Positions 22,987-34,629 of a DNA stretch of 64,000 bases are shown in pieces. The translations under genes and the position numbers were made by a program. The stretch covers positions 4,556,197-4,620,196 of the forward strand of contig JASKMD010000031.1 in NCBI GenBank assembly GCA_030144725.1. The letters run 5' to 3'. A model generated the notes under the pieces. That model was not told where the DNA came from. It did no database searches and saw only the letters and a list, made by a program, of their open reading frames with translations. The DNA comes from Haematococcus lacustris. Taxonomy: Eukaryota; Chlorophyta; Chlorophyceae; Chlamydomonadales; Haematococcaceae. How positions within the stretch are numbered: the stretch's first letter is position 1; the number at the start of each line of letters is the position of its first letter.

Positions 22987-24220
22987 TCAATATGGCTGTC
23001 CCTTCGTACACCCAACCCTGTGGAGGAGATAGTGTCATTGTGAACCGCACCGAATCTGATGCTGCAAACAATGACACCAATTCCTGTGCTACCACACGCT
23101 GGCATGCACCCTTACAATGCTCAATTTCTACCCTCACAGCCATGGGTGCCAAGCTCCTGAACAAGACCTGTAGCCACTCCAATGACGGCCCCACCCTGCC
23201 TCCAATGAACCTCACATGTGCACACCCCTGCAGAAATGGTACCAATGAGTTCATCATGTCTTCATCTAGCATGATGACGGGCCCATTCGCCCAGGATTCC
23301 TGCCCCAGGTGGACATCCACCTCCTTGTAGCACCCAACCATGGGCTGAAGTGCTGCCATTGCAGCTTGTCCCTCGCCAAATGTCGACACGAAATGGAGGG
23401 CCAGCTTGCCAATGGTTGGCGCCACTGAGCTCTCTGAGAAGAGGCTGGACACTGCAGCGGATATCTGTGACATGTCTTGTGCATGGAGGTCCACATGCAG
23501 CTCATCCACCGTGAGCTGTGTGGAAGATTGGAGGGGGAGGCTGGCCACATGCTTTAGCTGCATCTCTGCAACCCTGACCACCTCCCACTGTGAAGCCACC
23601 CCTCGCAGTGAGTGGCTAGGTTGACCCACTTCCCAGACATCCAAGTGGGTAAGGTGCAGAGCTGATCCAACACACGCCCACATGTCACCAACCACCGTGT
23701 TGACAGTGCCTTGGCTCCGGATGTCCAGCTGTTTGATGCGTCCCATAACCTTGCTGTGGCTGAGCAGGCGGCTTATTTCTTCCGCCACCACTAAATAGCC
23801 ATCAATGGTTAGCCGTGTGCAGGATGGGAAGCTGTCCATCAGCTTTTCTGTCAGCTGGGGAGTCACCCACAAGGCCGACGAAATGGAGTCCACACTGCAT
23901 GTCGCGCTGAACTCCACTGCTGTGACGGAGGCACACACCCCAATGCGGTTCATGGTGTTGTACAACATGTCCGCAGCCTCCACCATGTCTGCTTGACTCC
24001 TCTGGTACAACGTCAGTGTCAGAGGTTGTACTCGCGCTGGCAACGCTTTCAATGTGGTGCCGATGTCGGGCGCGTCGAAGGCAATGGAGAGTCTGGGAGC
24101 CACGTGCGCGGAAACAGCCAGACACCGCTTGTCGATGAGGGGGAAGGCCCGCCCGCCATTCCGGGATACTACTGACAGCAATTCAATTGGGAGGTCAAGC
24201 AGCTGGGTAGCGCGCGACAT
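22910..24220 (-). CDS. F-box-like protein with leucine-rich C-terminal region
   Basis: Single open frame. ATG at 24218-24220 is chosen because the paralogue at 26079 starts at the same place. The N-terminus MSRATQLLDLPIELLSVVSR resembles an F-box opening (L..LP.ELL..I). The rest is Leu-rich with periodic beta/alpha-like segments (LTRLTIDGYL, IKQLDIRSQ, LTHLDVWEV), like degenerate leucine-rich repeats. F-box proteins are substrate adaptors of SCF ubiquitin ligases, so that role would be expected but is not shown. An upstream in-frame extension to 24397 exists. It sits inside the CACTA element, next to its diverged paralogue. Confidence 0.5.
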   Translation of the reverse strand: MSRATQLLDLPIELLSVVSRNGGRAFPLIDKRCLAVSAHVAPRLSIAFDAPDIGTTLKALPARVQPLTLTLYQRSQADMVEAADMLYNTMNRIGVCASVTAVEFSATCSVDSISSALWVTPQLTEKLMDSFPSCTRLTIDGYLVVAEEISRLLSHSKVMGRIKQLDIRSQGTVNTVVGDMWACVGSALHLTHLDVWEVGQPSHSLRGVASQWEVVRVAEMQLKHVASLPLQSSTQLTVDELHVDLHAQDMSQISAAVSSLFSESSVAPTIGKLALHFVSTFGEGQAAMAALQPMVGCYKEVDVHLGQESWANGPVIMLDEDMMNSLVPFLQGCAHVRFIGGRVGPSLEWLQVLFRSLAPMAVRVEIEHCKGACQRVVAQELVSLFAASDSVRFTMTLSPPQGWVYEGTAILNALLQASGAEQHLSFVAAAEECTWD

Positions 24221-24552
24221 GAGTATTGCGCTGTGTGTGTTCGACCCAACTCTGTGTTTGTCTTGTACTGGTAGTTGGCATGGAGATTTGTATTTGGGGT
24301 TCAGAGTATTCATGAGCATCGTTGTAAATCTGTCAATCAATTTGGTAGCGTGCGTCTTGGTTACTGCACAGTGTGTCTTGGACCCATCTTGCAGCATGGA
24401 CTACATCATATAAACTTCAACATAGTGTGCTGTGACAGAAAATGAGGGAGCCTGTGTTTTGTAATTCCCTGCCTTCCTATTAACCGCTCGTTTTCACATG
24501 TGTTGAGCAGCCGCTTTGGTCAGTAGGTGGCAACTCCCTTAGCCATAATCAG

Positions 24553-24725
24553 GGTTGCCAGGACCCTGCGCAAGGTTGCCAGAACCCTGCGCAGGGTTGC
24601 CAGAACCCTGCGCAGGGTTGCCAGAACCCTGCGCAGGGTTGCCAAGACCCTGCGCAGGGCTGCCAGGACCCTGCGGAGGGTTGCCAGGACCCTGCGCAGG
24701 GTTTGCTGGTCCCTGCACAGGGTCG
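24553..24725. repeat. Palindrome array between the two F-box-like genes
   Basis: Eight units of GTTGCCAGAACCCTGCGCAG-type sequence, at intervals of about 22 bp. Confidence 0.85.
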
Positions 24726-24787
24726 GCAGGTTGGATGGATCCCAGGGTTGGTGACAGGGCTTACAGTTAGACGAACCCCAAGTGATC

Positions 24788-26079
24788 TTACGGTCGATCA
24801 AAAACGCTGTTATACCAGTCCATCTCCTCCATGCACACATGCAGTGGCCCAAACTGGTAATCAGACAGATCACATTCACCCAGATCCTCCTGGGTCCCCA
24901 TTGGGGACTCCAGGAAGTAATCGACTTGTATGTCGATGTCCCTACCACCATGCTCCTCCACATACTCCTCCATGGACAATAGCACATCCTCATAAAGGTC
25001 GTAGCACTGGTGGATGTGCACCTTTGCAATGGAGGGGACGCGATCCACAATGGCGTGCCACATCTCAGGGCTGGGCTGCAGTGAAGCCATCCTGATGCGC
25101 AACTCACTGCAGCCCTGGCACACAGGGAGCAAGGCCTCCATGACATCAGCATCAAACTCCTGGATGTCATCTTCATCATTCCAATCACCACACACAACAT
25201 CCACCACGCGGATGCACCCTGCCAAGGGTTGCAATGCAGCCAGGACAGCCAGCTCCTCATCAGACGTGTCAACAATGTCGACACGCAAAACATCTACCCA
25301 GGGCCTGACAGGCACGCCCACAGCAGGTCGTCTGCCCTAGCAACCACGCGCAGCCTGTCAATGTGCACCACCTCCTTCACAGCATGCAGGGGCAGCCTGC
25401 TCAAATATTCAATGTCTGCCTTGCCTACATGCAGCGTGCGCCACTGGCATGGCAGATCATGCAAAGACTCATCAGGGGGGTCCAGAAGGTCCATCTGCAG
25501 CGAGTGGAGGCTGGCAGCTTCCCTGTAGAACGCTGACTCCCCAGGGCTGTGGAGAAATGCCTGGCTGATGTCTACATGGCGTAGCTGTGCCTTCAAAGCT
25601 GGTTCGGATAGGAGGCGGGCTAACGCTTCATAGCTCATGCCGAAAGCCAGGGTGAGGGAGTCCAGGTTGGGGAAGCTGTCAGCCAAGGTGGCTCCTAGCC
25701 AGGCACCCAGCTCTCCATTTCCAAAACCACGGCCGTCCAGCACCACCTCATGCACGGCCGTGCATCCCCTCAGCAGCCCGATCACAAACCGCAGCATGTC
25801 AGGTATGTTGTGTCTTGGCCCCGGCTCGTTCCATAGCAGCTGCAGCTGTAGCGGCTGCTTCCTCGCTCGCAAGACCGCGAGGACAGCTGGTGATAGGAAC
25901 CTGCTGATTTTTGTGCTGTCCAGGTGTAGGACTAGCTTGGGCCACGTGGCTAGACTCGCGTGTAGGGTGGGTTTACAGGCTAGGCTGAATGCTTGCGCTG
26001 CTGGGGCTGAAGTGACGGACCGTGCTATGAGCGCGAGGACAGCGCTAGGCAAATCGAGGAGCTGGGTGTGGTGAGACAT
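24788..26079 (-). pseudogene. F-box-like paralogue with a frameshift
   Basis: ATG at 26077-26079 gives MSHHTQLLDLPSAVLALIAR, aligned with the start of the gene at 24220. The first frame runs to 25294. The continuation (VPVRPWVDVLRVDIVDTSDE) is in another frame from about 25315 to 24788, so a one-base indel near 25300-25320 splits it. The C-terminal part is acidic (DWNDEDDIQEFDADVMEALL). The two F-box-like genes match over most of their length in layout but are well diverged. If the indel is a sequencing error the gene would be intact. Leucine-rich architecture as in the paralogue. Confidence 0.5.
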
Positions 26080-26235
26080 AGCTGTTGGGTGAAAACACGT
26101 GAAGCGAGTAGTTAAGATAGCATCACTGACGGCATGAAGGCTTTCTCGTGTAATCACCTAATGTGAGTAGGAGCACAACATACTCTTACATGTCATCTGG
26201 TACTCTTGTTGTGGTGGGGCCTGTTGCATGTCCAT

Positions 26236-29161
26236 GCCCTATTGCTGTGGCGGGGCTGGCTGCATAGCTGGCTCCGTCTCTTGCCATGACTGGCCCACCA
26301 CTACTTCCTTCATAGCATCCCGCCACTCCCTTCTCTGCGCCACATGGCTTGGGGTCAGAACTGGCGTTCCAGGCCTCCATCTTGTGTATTTTGTCCTCTC
26401 GTACTCCTCTTGTACCAAGCGCGAATCCTGTTCTCGCAGGCACGGGTGCGGGATAAGCCACGGCTTGTCCTGCCATCTCCGCTTGGCCTCCAGGGTGATG
26501 GCTTGCTGGGTCGCTGTGTGCAGTAAGCGCGAGTGGGCATCGGGCGATTGGTGGAGGCCAGACATGTTTGCGTTTCGTGTTGATGAGCTGGCACGTCAAT
26601 TGTTGCGCGATGCTTGCGTGTGCGATGCTGTGCTGTGATGTGCCATAGTATGAGGTTGAAATGTTTGGTGGGCGTGCAAGTGCATGGTGCAAGCGCTGGT
26701 GCTTCCTGAAACCCTCCGCGAAGTACAACCTGCACAATACACCATGTCCCCAGCATCGCAGCGCCAGAACCTGCCCGAAAACTTGATTCCTGCTGCTGCT
26801 GCCTGCACTACCCCTGCTGCTGCTGCTGCTGCTGCTGCCACAGCCCCTGCTGCCCCTGCTGCCACAGCCCCTGCTGCCACAGCCCCTGCTGCCCCTGCTG
26901 CCCCTGCTGCCCCTGCTGCCCCTGCTGCCACTGCTGCCCCTGCTGCCCCTGCTGCCCCTGCTGCCCCGGCTGCTTGCTCAGCCCCTGCTGCCCCTGCTGC
27001 CTCTGCTGTCCCAGCCTTTGGACGTACCCCTGCCTTTGGACGTACCCCTGCCTTTGCCCCAGACTTTGCCCCTGCCTCTGCACCTGCCCCTGCCTTTGCC
27101 CGTGCCCCAGCAGTCCCTGCTGGCCCTGCAGCCAAGCCTGTCAGCAGCGCCACAGCGCGGTCATCTGCATGGGCATCCGCTTCTTGGTCGGCCTTCCTCT
27201 TCTGCCTCAGCTTCTTGGCTGCAGCTGACGGGGGCTGAGCTGCCTTTGCAGCCGCCTTGCCCCTTCGCTGGGGGGGTGAAGCTGGACCAGCCTGCTGGCC
27301 AGCACTGCTGCCAGCCTCCCACTGACGCTCCAGCCGCTCCTTGTACCCCACCAGGATGGCCATGTGCTTCACCTGCGACCAGCAAGTGTAGGTAGAGTAA
27401 GGTGCAGGGTAGGGTATGAAGGTAGGGTATGGTCAACTTGCCTGCCAGGTGGTTTGGTCCTTGGTGCAGGCCTCCAACAGCAGCTTCTTGGCCTGCGCCT
27501 CCGCCGCCACCTGCACAGCAGTAAGCCAACCATTACAGCCGCGACCTACATCCACAACCACTCTTACATGCCTCACAATCTGATACCTACATCATATAAA
27601 CTCTCATCCACCATAACCAACACCTACCTGCCTCACAACCAGATACGCACCCGGTCTGTGGTGCTGCTGCGTGGGATAGAGCCGGACAGGTCTCGTGCCA
27701 CATTCTCGAACTGGGTGAAGAACATCTCCGACATTGCTTGCCAGGCCTGGGCAGCTTCGGGGTGCTGGGCTGCTGACGTCTTCTTGGGTGCACGCCAGTT
27801 ATCTGCGATAACGATGCAACGCAGTGTCCCGGCACACAGCCTCGGATGGGTGCCTCACAGGGTCATGCAACCCGGCGCAGGGTCCTGGCAACCCTGCGCA
27901 GGGTCCTGACAACCCTGCGCAGGGTCATGACAACCCTGCGCAGGGTCCATGTGACCCTGCGCAGGGTCCTGACAACCCTGCGCAGGGTTTTGGCAACCCT
28001 GCGCAGGGTCCTGGCTACCGTGCAGGCCCAATCACTCACCCGAGTCTGCCTTCAGCTCAGCAGCCAAGGCCAGATAGGGCGTCATGTCCGGGAACTCCAC
28101 ATCGTCATTGGCAAAAGGCTTGCCAGCAGCTGCGGCCGCTGCCTTGCCTGCCAACAAATGGCGACCAAACCCCTCCTCCCACGCCTCGTCTGACTTCACG
28201 CCATTTGCTACCTCACCGGGTGTCCTGTTCGCCATGCCCTTAGGAGTGCTCTTCTGTCTCACAGCATCGTAAGACCTATGTGTGAGGGAAAACGAGGACA
28301 TGCGCTGGTAAAACCGTGTGTCCCCGTGGTGCACAGTTGGGGATGCATGCTACTGTTGGGGGTGCCCGCGGCAGTTGGAGATGCATGCAAGGTATGATGA
28401 CACCCACCGCTTGAAGGCGCACAGCAACATCCAGTAGGAAAGCAGGGCCAGGTAGGGTACCTTGGCTTCCTTGAATTTCTCCCAGATGAAGCCAATAGTG
28501 GCCCGAATGGCAGCGAGCCATCTGGCCTCCGGCACATTGCTGCGGAGTGCGGGGTATTCCCCGGGGGCACACTTCTGGATGGTGTACTGCAAGACACACC
28601 ACATGTACACGGCAGAACCATAAATACACATCACTGATCATGGCATGTTGTAGATATGGCAAGACCATCAACATCACAATCACCTGACCCACAGAACGCG
28701 GGCACCAAGTCCGGATGCGTTCAGCACAGTGCTTTTTCCAAAACTGGGCTGCATCTTGCTGCAGGGATCAGCAAAAACAGGCAACACGGTGATAATATGA
28801 GTATTGACATTGGCTCCTATGGCGGGATGTTGTGTGAGCAATGCCACTCACCTCAATTTGCCCAACTCGCTGAAGGGATGCTTGGCATCGGGTGCATGAT
28901 GTTTGTACTGTAATCATGGAAACACGATGGGTCACGGTGATCAACGGTCATTGCGTGACATGCACCACACATATGCAACACATGCGTCATAGGGTCACAA
29001 CAACATGCTCACCACCGTTAAGACGCTCTTGCTGAATTCATCGGAAACCATCCTCCCTTTTCGACGCCGCTGCTTGCTGGCTGAACCCTGCTCCTGCTCC
29101 TTGGCATGCAGCTGCTGCTCTTCCTCATCCTCCTCCTCGCCCTCATCCTCATCCTCATCCT

Positions 29162-29202
<41 letters not shown>

Positions 29203-29345
29203 TCATCCACCCCATCACTGGATGGGTCGGCGGGGGGTGAGTCTGCAGCATCGTCCTCAATGATCCGCCGCCTTGATCGCTGAGCCAATGGCTCATCAGC
29301 AGACTCATGTTCTGATTCGGATGGGGGTGGGGTAGCAGCCTTGAT
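26236..29345 (-). CDS. Multi-exon minus-strand gene of unknown function, Ala-rich and acidic
   Basis: Probable exons: 29345-29013 (acidic Glu-Gly repeats, then QRRRKGRMVSDEFSKSVL), about 28590-28420 (PEARWLAAIRATIGFIWEKF), about 28290-28035 (RFYQRMSSFSLTHRSYDAVR), about 27815-27650 (WQAMSEMFFTQFENVARDLS), about 27510-27445 (AQAKKLLLEACTKDQTTW), about 27372-26760 (basic KKLRQKRKAD, then a long Ala-rich tract encoded by GCTGCTGCC-like repeats) and possibly 26565-26236. Most boundaries show AG/GT signals but I have not verified every phase. It is divergent from the transposase, with about 300 bp between them. By position it is a candidate for the TnpA-like DNA-binding partner of CACTA elements, but I see no diagnostic domain. 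Confidence 0.4.
27868..28015. repeat. Palindrome array inside an intron
   Basis: Eight or so units of CAACCCTGCGCAGGGTCCTG type, between exons of the minus-strand gene. Confidence 0.85.
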
Positions 29346-29647
29346 CTGCAGCACCGACGCATACATGATGTTCACGGATACATTATGGTGGATGGTTCGA
29401 TGAGACACGACAGGATGCAATAGATTCACGCATCACCGCACCCTCTTGAAGACTGGCTTAGTGTAGGCCCCCTTCTTGGTGAGCGTCTTGCGGTACATTT
29501 TCACAGATGCTGTTAAGTGCAGTGTATGCGATCACAAGACGGAGTAGGGGAGCTTACTCACAAGTTATCGTCCGAGCCACTGTGAACCAAAAGTCACATT
29601 GTCGAGCAGCAAGCGACGCCGGGTGGGCACACTCACAGCGGGCCGCG
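29346..29647. promoter_or_regulatory. Divergent intergenic region between the two CACTA genes
   Basis: About 300 bp between the first recognised exon of the minus-strand gene and the ATG of the plus-strand transposase. It would have to hold both promoters, or one shared promoter plus leader exons. No clear TATA box was identified. Confidence 0.3.
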
Positions 29648-32600
29648 ATGGCCCAACGGACACGATGCGACCACCTGCTAACCAGGCTTCCTCAGACACA
29701 GGCAATCACGGTCCAGACAGCATTCCAATGCCGAGTATGCGGCGTGTCAGGAGGCTTATATGGAATGCGCTCTCACTGTTTGAAGAGCCATCCCCAGTAC
29801 GCGGGAGCTGAGGGCAAGACAGCTTGGCAGGAATGGCTGGCTAATGCTGAACGAGCAGAGTGCGCAGGCGCACAGCAACACAGGTCGCATGAGTCGGCGG
29901 TAAGATGTCACTAGCTGTAGTTAGTCCGCGATGATGTACTTGTGCGCTTGCTGCCAGGTAATGCGTGCACATCATCGCGGCCAATTTGCACCGCAGGCCA
30001 CATGTTGTCCGCATGTGGGGACGACATGTGTACAAGGGAGATGTGGAGATGGAGGAGGGGTGGCTGTGGAGGGGCAAGGAGGCAGGAATCAGACAGCCCC
30101 AGCGGGACGAGAGGGGGGCAGGATTCGAGAGGGTGCAGAGATGGGACAGGGAGGAGGGGACGAAGCGCGTGGGAGGGGAGAAATGGCCAACAGAGGGGGA
30201 CAGCGTGATGACAGAGAAGAGGGGGGTGTAAACGGGAGGGGAGGAGTCGACGGAGGAGGGGACGGAGGTGATAGTGATGACAGTGGGGGTGAAGACAGTG
30301 ATGAGGAAGGGGATGGGTACCCAGGAGGTCCCGGGGGTCCAGGAGGTCCAGGAGGTCCGGGAGGCCCAGGGGGTCCAGGAGAGCCGGGAGGCCCAGGGGG
30401 TCCAGAGGGGGATGAAGGGGGGGGGGGTGCCGCCAGGGCTCGTCGGAGCAAGGTATTCAAGCTGGATGCCAATCTTCAAGAACCCGTGTTCAGGTACTGA
30501 AAATTAACAGGAAATAGTATCACAAACAGTGAGTAGTTCACTATAGTTGTTGTTTGTCTTTGTGCATGGAATTCCAGGAACTGCGCCATGACAGGCAAGG
30601 ACCTGATGGACGAGCTGAGCAGGCTGTTGGACATGAGACTGACCAAGGAGCAGATGAAGGGGGTGTTGAAGCTGATCCGTAGGCTACTTGCAAACCAGCC
30701 TGATCTCAACCTCATCACCAGCTTCTACCAGCTGATGAGTTTGCAGGGCGTCCAGCACGCAAATGAGTACGAGGTGCATGTGTGCAACGCGGGCAAGGAC
30801 AACAAGGCCAACAACAAGTACTGCCCAGGCTACACCTACCCGAAGATACGACGGTAAGGTCAGGGGAAAGGGTGAGGATTAGGCAATGCATGCATGGCGC
30901 ATTACACATGGTGTTTGTTGGGGTCAAGGTTGCCTACATGTGCATGCATGCATAGGTCTGAGTGGCTCGCTCACAAGGATGACAAGTGCTACTACTGTGA
31001 GACGCCACGCTTCCATGTGAACAACAAAAAAGGTACACCTATCTACATGGGCATGGTGAAGCTCTATAGACACTTGTAGAGGTATACATGTATTGTATGC
31101 TGTCCCTTGCTTGGTTACAGGGAGCCCACAGGAGATCACCTTGAAGCCCAGGTGGAGCATGTCTCTGTTCGGCTGGAACACAGTGGTGAAGAACATCATG
31201 GAGCGCAAGGACGTGATGACCTGGTTCAGGCGAGCTCGGGGCATGGACCCACCTCCTGGCTCATTTCGAGCAAGTGAGTGGTCATGGGCTGACCTTGGCA
31301 TAGAATTGACCGCATAGCCAGGTGATTAGTACAGTGACATGCACCATACCATGATGTTGTTGTTTGGCAGGCCCTGCATGGCGAGAGATGCAGCCCAAGC
31401 TACCAGAGGTTGTGGCCACCTCCCCCAACACAGCCCACTTCATGATTGGGGTTGACTGGATGACCATGGGCAAGAACGGCACCTGGTCAGTGGGTGTGAT
31501 CCTGTTGAGGCTGCTGGATGTGCCGGCTGAGGTGTGCGGCAAGCGGGCGTGCAGCTCAGTGTTGGCCGTCATCAACGGAGGGAAGCACCAGTCTCACCTG
31601 ACAGGCTACATGAAAGCCATCTGCCAGGAAGTCAGCAAGCACATCGAGGGCCCGGGTGACCTGGGTGTGATAGTGGAGCCACACCTAGGCCCAGGTGTTG
31701 ATGGTGTGGCTCCTGCCCGTGTTGATCCTGTCCGCATCCATGGAGTCCCAGTGGTATCGATCGCTGATACCCCAGCAACGTGAGTGGGACAAAGACCAAC
31801 AGCTTGCACTTACACGTGGTTCCACCACCTCCCAGTCCAATCTATCCCTATACAACTTGTACACTGCCATGTACCATCCACAAACATATGACACCCATTA
31901 AGGCTACAATTGCGTGATTGTGTGCATGTAGAGCCACTTTGACAAGGGGCATGGGCCACAGCGCCCTGAAGATGTGCTACAACTGCAACATCAGCAAGCC
32001 CGCCAACCCCCCTACAGAGAAGGCGCCCCTTGGCTACGACTCGCCAACGCTGCAGACCCTACCAGGCTCCAACCGGCAGGTATGGAACACTTGACACACT
32101 CGACAGCATGTGCTATTGAAATCAGACAAGAGGATACCTAGGCACACACCATCCTTGCTTGCGGCGGTGGACTGCAGGAGTATGTGCTCATCTATGACGT
32201 GCGCCTGAAGTTCACCCACGAGCAGATCATGGACCGAGGTGCCCCCTTCATCCATGGGTGGTCTCAAGGCGACCCTAGGGTGGTGGGCTGCCACGCCCAG
32301 CCCCTCCTGCCCCTGCTGCTGCAACACCTGGACGCCCGGTTGGCTCACCTGGTGCCTGTGTACCACAGCTTCATGTATGGCTTGCTCAAGCACCAGCTGG
32401 ATTGGTTCATGAGTGCAGATGGCCTTCACATTAATGTGCGGCGTGAGATACTGAAGCGTGGAGCAGCCATTCAATCCCCATCTGACTTGGGACGGGACCT
32501 GGGAGACCTTGCCAACCGCACGTAAGCCATCATCATGTTGTGCAGTATGTCATAATCATATCACAACGGACAAGCAAGGATGAGGACAATGCAAGGTGCA

Positions 32601-34337
32601 TGTCATGACACGCTGAAGATTGCACTGGTGCTGCAATGCCCATGTCATCATGCAGTGGATGGCGCATGGAGGACTACAAGCACTGGTATGTGCACTTCTC
32701 ACCCATCGTGTTGCGGGGCAACCTTTTGCCAGAGCCCTACCGTGGGTTGTGGACAGCCTTGGAGGGCGCTATGCTGCACTACTTGACACCAGGTAATTTG
32801 CATACCAACATTTACAGGCACGGTCCCACTGCATGATGACTAACATATACCTAACAATGAGTAAATGTCTGCTCAATACAGGCTCGGAGAACAGCGCCAC
32901 ACCTGCGGGGATGGAGGCAGGCTATGCACATCTGAAGACCTATGCAGCCAGGTTGGAGCGCTGCCGCCGTGATCCTCTGCTTCAAGCTGCGCATGGAGAC
33001 AACGAGGGCAAGCTGTCTGTGCCTACTGACCAAGTCTGCCCAAACCTCCACACAACGGCCTGCAGGTGAGAGTTTAAACAGTAGCATGCAGGCCAACCTT
33101 ACCCATCAACAATGCATGCATGCTGCAGGCAGACCATGCATCAACATGGTATCATGGATGTGGTGTGCACAGGCTGTACATGCAAGAGAACAATGTGGGC
33201 AGGACATGCCTGTTTGGCGAGCTCTGGATCGAGCGTGACCTGCATGACTTGAAGTCCATCACCACCAGCGGCATTCCTGGAGCCCAGCTGGATGCCCACA
33301 TTGCCATGCGGGTGGCCGGGCATAACGCCAGCAAGAGGCTGCTTGACCGGGCTGAGCTGGAGGCACAGCAGGACTACAAGGCCCGCCTGAAGGACGAGCT
33401 GACACAGGACGGGCAGCAGGCCCTGCTGCTGGGAGCGGGCAGTGCAGAGTGCCCACTGCAGAACAGCCCGGGTGCCATGATGAGGGGCTGCATGAAGGCA
33501 GTCCAGGATCTGCAGAAGAGCGACGTGGCCACCCCATGGCGCCCATGGCACGTCAAGCAGGTGTTTGGTGAGGCCCTAAATGCAAGGGAGGCAGCGGAGG
33601 AGGCCAAGGAGGCTCCACGGGTCGCTGCACCCCCGTATCCAGTGCGGTACTACCAGCGAGCAGACTGCAATGGCACCATTGTGTTCAGCAGTGTGTACAA
33701 ACGCCCCTCAACCCGCAACAACACCTGGGTCAGCATCCCGTTCAGGCTCGACGACGACAAGTGGGCCATTTGGGCTGGCCATGTGAAGTTCTGGGTTCGT
33801 TTGGAGCACCCCAAGCTGCCTGGGGTGTTCCTACGCCTAGCAGTCAGCCGCATCTACTTGACCCGCCCTACATCCCACCCCTCATGTTTGGCAGCAACTG
33901 GTCAGGCTGTTCCCAGGCCACAGCAGGCAGCAGGAGCAGGAGCAGCGGCTGAGGCAGGAGGCCAGGGGGGAGAGCCACCAGGAGACGGGGATGCAGATGG
34001 GGGTGCTGGGCCAAGCGGTATAGGTGGGCCACAGCAGCACAGGTCAGCAAAGCGTGGGGTGGAGCAGGCAGCAGCGGAGGCAGCCACCACAGGTGGCACC
34101 AGGAAGTCCCAGAGGCTTGCAGCCGGTGCATCACAGCGGCAGGCTGACCCTCTTCCACCTGTTCAGGACCGCCCGCAGCAGTCAGCCATGGGCAGCATGC
34201 ACCAGGGCTATGGAGATGAGCATTGGTATATGTTTGATGCCACCAAGATCTTCACAGTCTTTGTGACCAGCTTTGAGGACGGGGAGGGCTACGGTCGTAT
34301 GTTCTTTGTGCCTGCACACAGCCTCAGCCGCAGCTAA
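29648..34337 (+). CDS. CACTA/EnSpm-like transposase, 11 exons, about 1226 residues
   Basis: Exons: 29648-29899, 29958-30493, 30578-30853, 30956-31032, 31121-31273, 31371-31779, 31932-32079, 32178-32521, 32656-32792, 32882-33065, 33173-34337. All introns are GT-AG and all phases join without a stop. The N-terminus has a C2H2 zinc finger (C28, C31, H43, H48). Next is a Gly/Pro collagen-like stretch (PGG repeats, 30320-30410). The core matches Tnp2/Plavaka-type transposases: FMIGVDWMTMGKNGTWSVGV, a GHSALKMCYNCN zinc site, VYHSFMYGLLKHQLDWFM, and EDYKHWYVHFSPIVLRGNLL. The last exon holds FGELWIERDLHDLKS and a low-complexity tail ending RMFFVPAHSLSRS. It should cut and join the element ends. No disabling change was seen. 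Confidence 0.85.
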
Positions 34338-34629
34338 TCACGCATCAATCACAGCTGGTACACATTGCTGTTGGTGTATTGCTGTTGCTGCTCTTGCTGC
34401 TGCTAGGGCTGCTACGCTGCTATGCTGCGACTGCTGCGCTGTCATGCCATCAGCCACTACAGGCATGCATCCTTACATTCCTAGAAGGACATGACAAACA
34501 GTCGTGAATACCATGAATAGAGTTGCAGGATGGCATAATATGGCATGACATTGCAGACATGGAACAATGGCATCATGGTAGATGGTAGATGGTAGGAAGC
34601 ATAGCAGGGTTTGGAACAGGTTCCACAGG

